Shown: one piece after another, positions 10,562-11,259 of the stretch
Position numbering within the stretch: position 1 is the stretch's first letter
Layout of the letters: each line of letters begins with the position of its first letter
From: Chloroflexota bacterium
Lineage (GTDB): Bacteria > Chloroflexota > Dehalococcoidia > GIF9 > UBA5629
Reading direction: 5' to 3'
DNA: 11,259 bases
Assembly: GCA_016875975.1 (NCBI GenBank)
Contig: VGOF01000031.1
Span: forward strand, 1-11,259
Translations under genes and position numbers: made by a program
The notes under the pieces: generated by a model
What the model was told of the DNA's origin: nothing
Databases searched by the model: none
What the model saw: the letters and a program-made list of their open reading frames with translations, nothing else

Positions 10562-11259
10562 CTATTCTTCTTCTTCTGGTATTGGCTGGACGGTGAAGGT
10601 ATTGTCGTTTGAGACAGCCTCGTTCCCTGCTTTGTCCTTGGACCTAACCCTAAAATGATAGGTCGAGCCTGTCTGGAGACCTGTCAGTTCTACGGAATGT
10701 GTCACTATTCCCGCGGATTGACCTGTGGTAGGGTCGTTCTTAGGTACGGCGGGCTCCCGTGAACCATAGCTAGTTGATGCCCCGTATTCGACCTGGCTGC
10801 TGGCCGGCTCGTTTGTGTTCCAACTAATAACTGCTATCGTGCCCATAGCAGAGGCCTTAATATTGGAGAAAGTAGGTGCCGTGATATCAACTACCTTTCC
10901 TCCCCCCCCAGATGTCCTCAGGAAAGCGAGTATGTTGCCCATGCGAGAACCGAATTGCCAGTAAATAAAACCGCCAAGGCCAATCAGTAGAATGAATAGC
11001 AGCACCAGCAGAAGCCCGCGCGATGGGCCTGACTGGACAGGTTGCCCCCAGGCTTGTTGCTGTCCCCATCCGGGCTGTTGTGGTTGTCCCCAAGCTTGTT
11101 GCTGGGGTTGCTGCCCCCAGGCCTGCTGTTGTGGTTGTCCCCAGGCCTGCTGTTGTGGCTGTTGTGGTTGTCCCCAACCTGCTTGCTGCTGAGGTGCTCC
11201 TCCTGCCTGACTACCGCAGTTTGGGCAGAACCTGGCGTTTGGTTCAAGCGGGCTTCCAC
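10562..11259 (-). CDS. Zinc-ribbon / Gln-Trp-Gly repeat / transmembrane / fibronectin-III protein (5' partial)
   Basis: The frame ending at 10562 stays open to the right edge (last full codon at 11257-11255), giving 231 visible residues, so the gene starts outside the window. Near the visible N-terminus is ARFCPNCGSQAGG, which looks like the second half of a short zinc ribbon. Residues about 21-76 are a low-complexity linker of repeated QQQAWGQP units. Residues about 82-102 are a transmembrane helix (LLLVLLFILLIGLGGFIYWQF). A Gly-rich spacer follows, then one fibronectin type III domain (about 124-225) with APTFSNIK, ISWNTNEPASSQVEYG and TYHFRVRSKDKAGNEA, and an acidic tail EEEE. The zinc ribbon is expected in the cytoplasm and the Fn3 domain outside. 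A GTG at 11005 is an internal codon and not the start. The role is unknown; adhesion or signalling fits the layout. Confidence 0.85.
   Translation of the reverse strand, partial: GSPLEPNARFCPNCGSQAGGAPQQQAGWGQPQQPQQQAWGQPQQQAWGQQPQQQAWGQPQQPGWGQQQAWGQPVQSGPSRGLLLVLLFILLIGLGGFIYWQFGSRMGNILAFLRTSGGGGKVVDITAPTFSNIKASAMGTIAVISWNTNEPASSQVEYGASTSYGSREPAVPKNDPTTGQSAGIVTHSVELTGLQTGSTYHFRVRSKDKAGNEAVSNDNTFTVQPIPEEEE
11042..11182. repeat. Imperfect tandem repeats encoding the Gln-Trp-Gly linker
   Basis: On the plus strand, segments such as GGCCTGCTGTTGTGG and TTGTCCCCA recur about every 24-30 bp across this stretch. They encode about six QQQAWGQP-type units of the linker on the minus strand. The unequal unit lengths are multiples of 3, so the frame is kept. 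Confidence 0.8.

Noticed and set aside
10984..11259. Open frame on the minus strand rich in Asn-His-Ser and a matching Cys-rich frame on the plus strand
   Set aside because: Both are other-frame readings of the Gln-Trp-Gly repeat DNA. The frame continuing into the transmembrane helix and Fn3 domain is the credible one.

Overview
This window most likely comes from an uncultivated anaerobic bacterium of the Chloroflexota, probably Dehalococcoidia or a close relative. That is an inference from the gene families (THEP1 NTPase, bacterial archaemetzincin, thiolase with a DUF35 partner, DUF4389, a DUF6125-like protein, a Lys/Ala-rich basic protein) and from a short palindromic repeat of a kind common in such genomes. 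No marker gene is present to prove it. I see no rRNA, tRNA, CRISPR array, transposase or prophage gene.

Positions 1-4140 are almost all minus strand. From right to left in transcription order they hold a single-cysteine peroxiredoxin, then a sigma70-like promoter driving a basic Lys/Ala-rich protein, a THEP1-family NTPase (6 nt gap) and an archaemetzincin metalloprotease (17 nt overlap). After an 84 nt gap come a thiolase and its Zn-ribbon/OB-fold (DUF35) partner. A 156 bp MITE-like element with terminal inverted repeats follows. At the left edge is the N-terminus of a gene that looks like an aminoglycoside-phosphotransferase/ATP-binding fusion protein. It is not among the long open reading frames because only 26 codons are in the window.

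Positions 4141-4336 are a divergent intergenic region carrying a decayed fragment of the same repeat family. Positions 4337-7919 are a plus-strand run of four tightly spaced genes: an ornithine cyclodeaminase/mu-crystallin family enzyme, a membrane PAS/HD-GYP protein (probable cyclic-di-GMP phosphodiesterase), a lipoprotein-type SagB-like nitroreductase and a flavoredoxin-like flavin reductase. The last two are both FMN-family proteins and may form a redox pair.

Positions 7964-11259 are again minus strand. In transcription order they hold a zinc-ribbon / Gln-Trp-Gly repeat / transmembrane / fibronectin-III protein (5' end outside the window), a small Cys-containing protein, a DUF4389 membrane protein, a DUF6125-like protein with an internal duplication, and a membrane-anchored Tyr/Ser/Pro/Cys-rich repeat protein. 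The last is preceded by a perfect 11 bp tandem repeat (a candidate response-regulator site) and by an in-frame 21 nt duplication that doubles its ribosome binding site and start codon. This right-hand third holds the least-described material.
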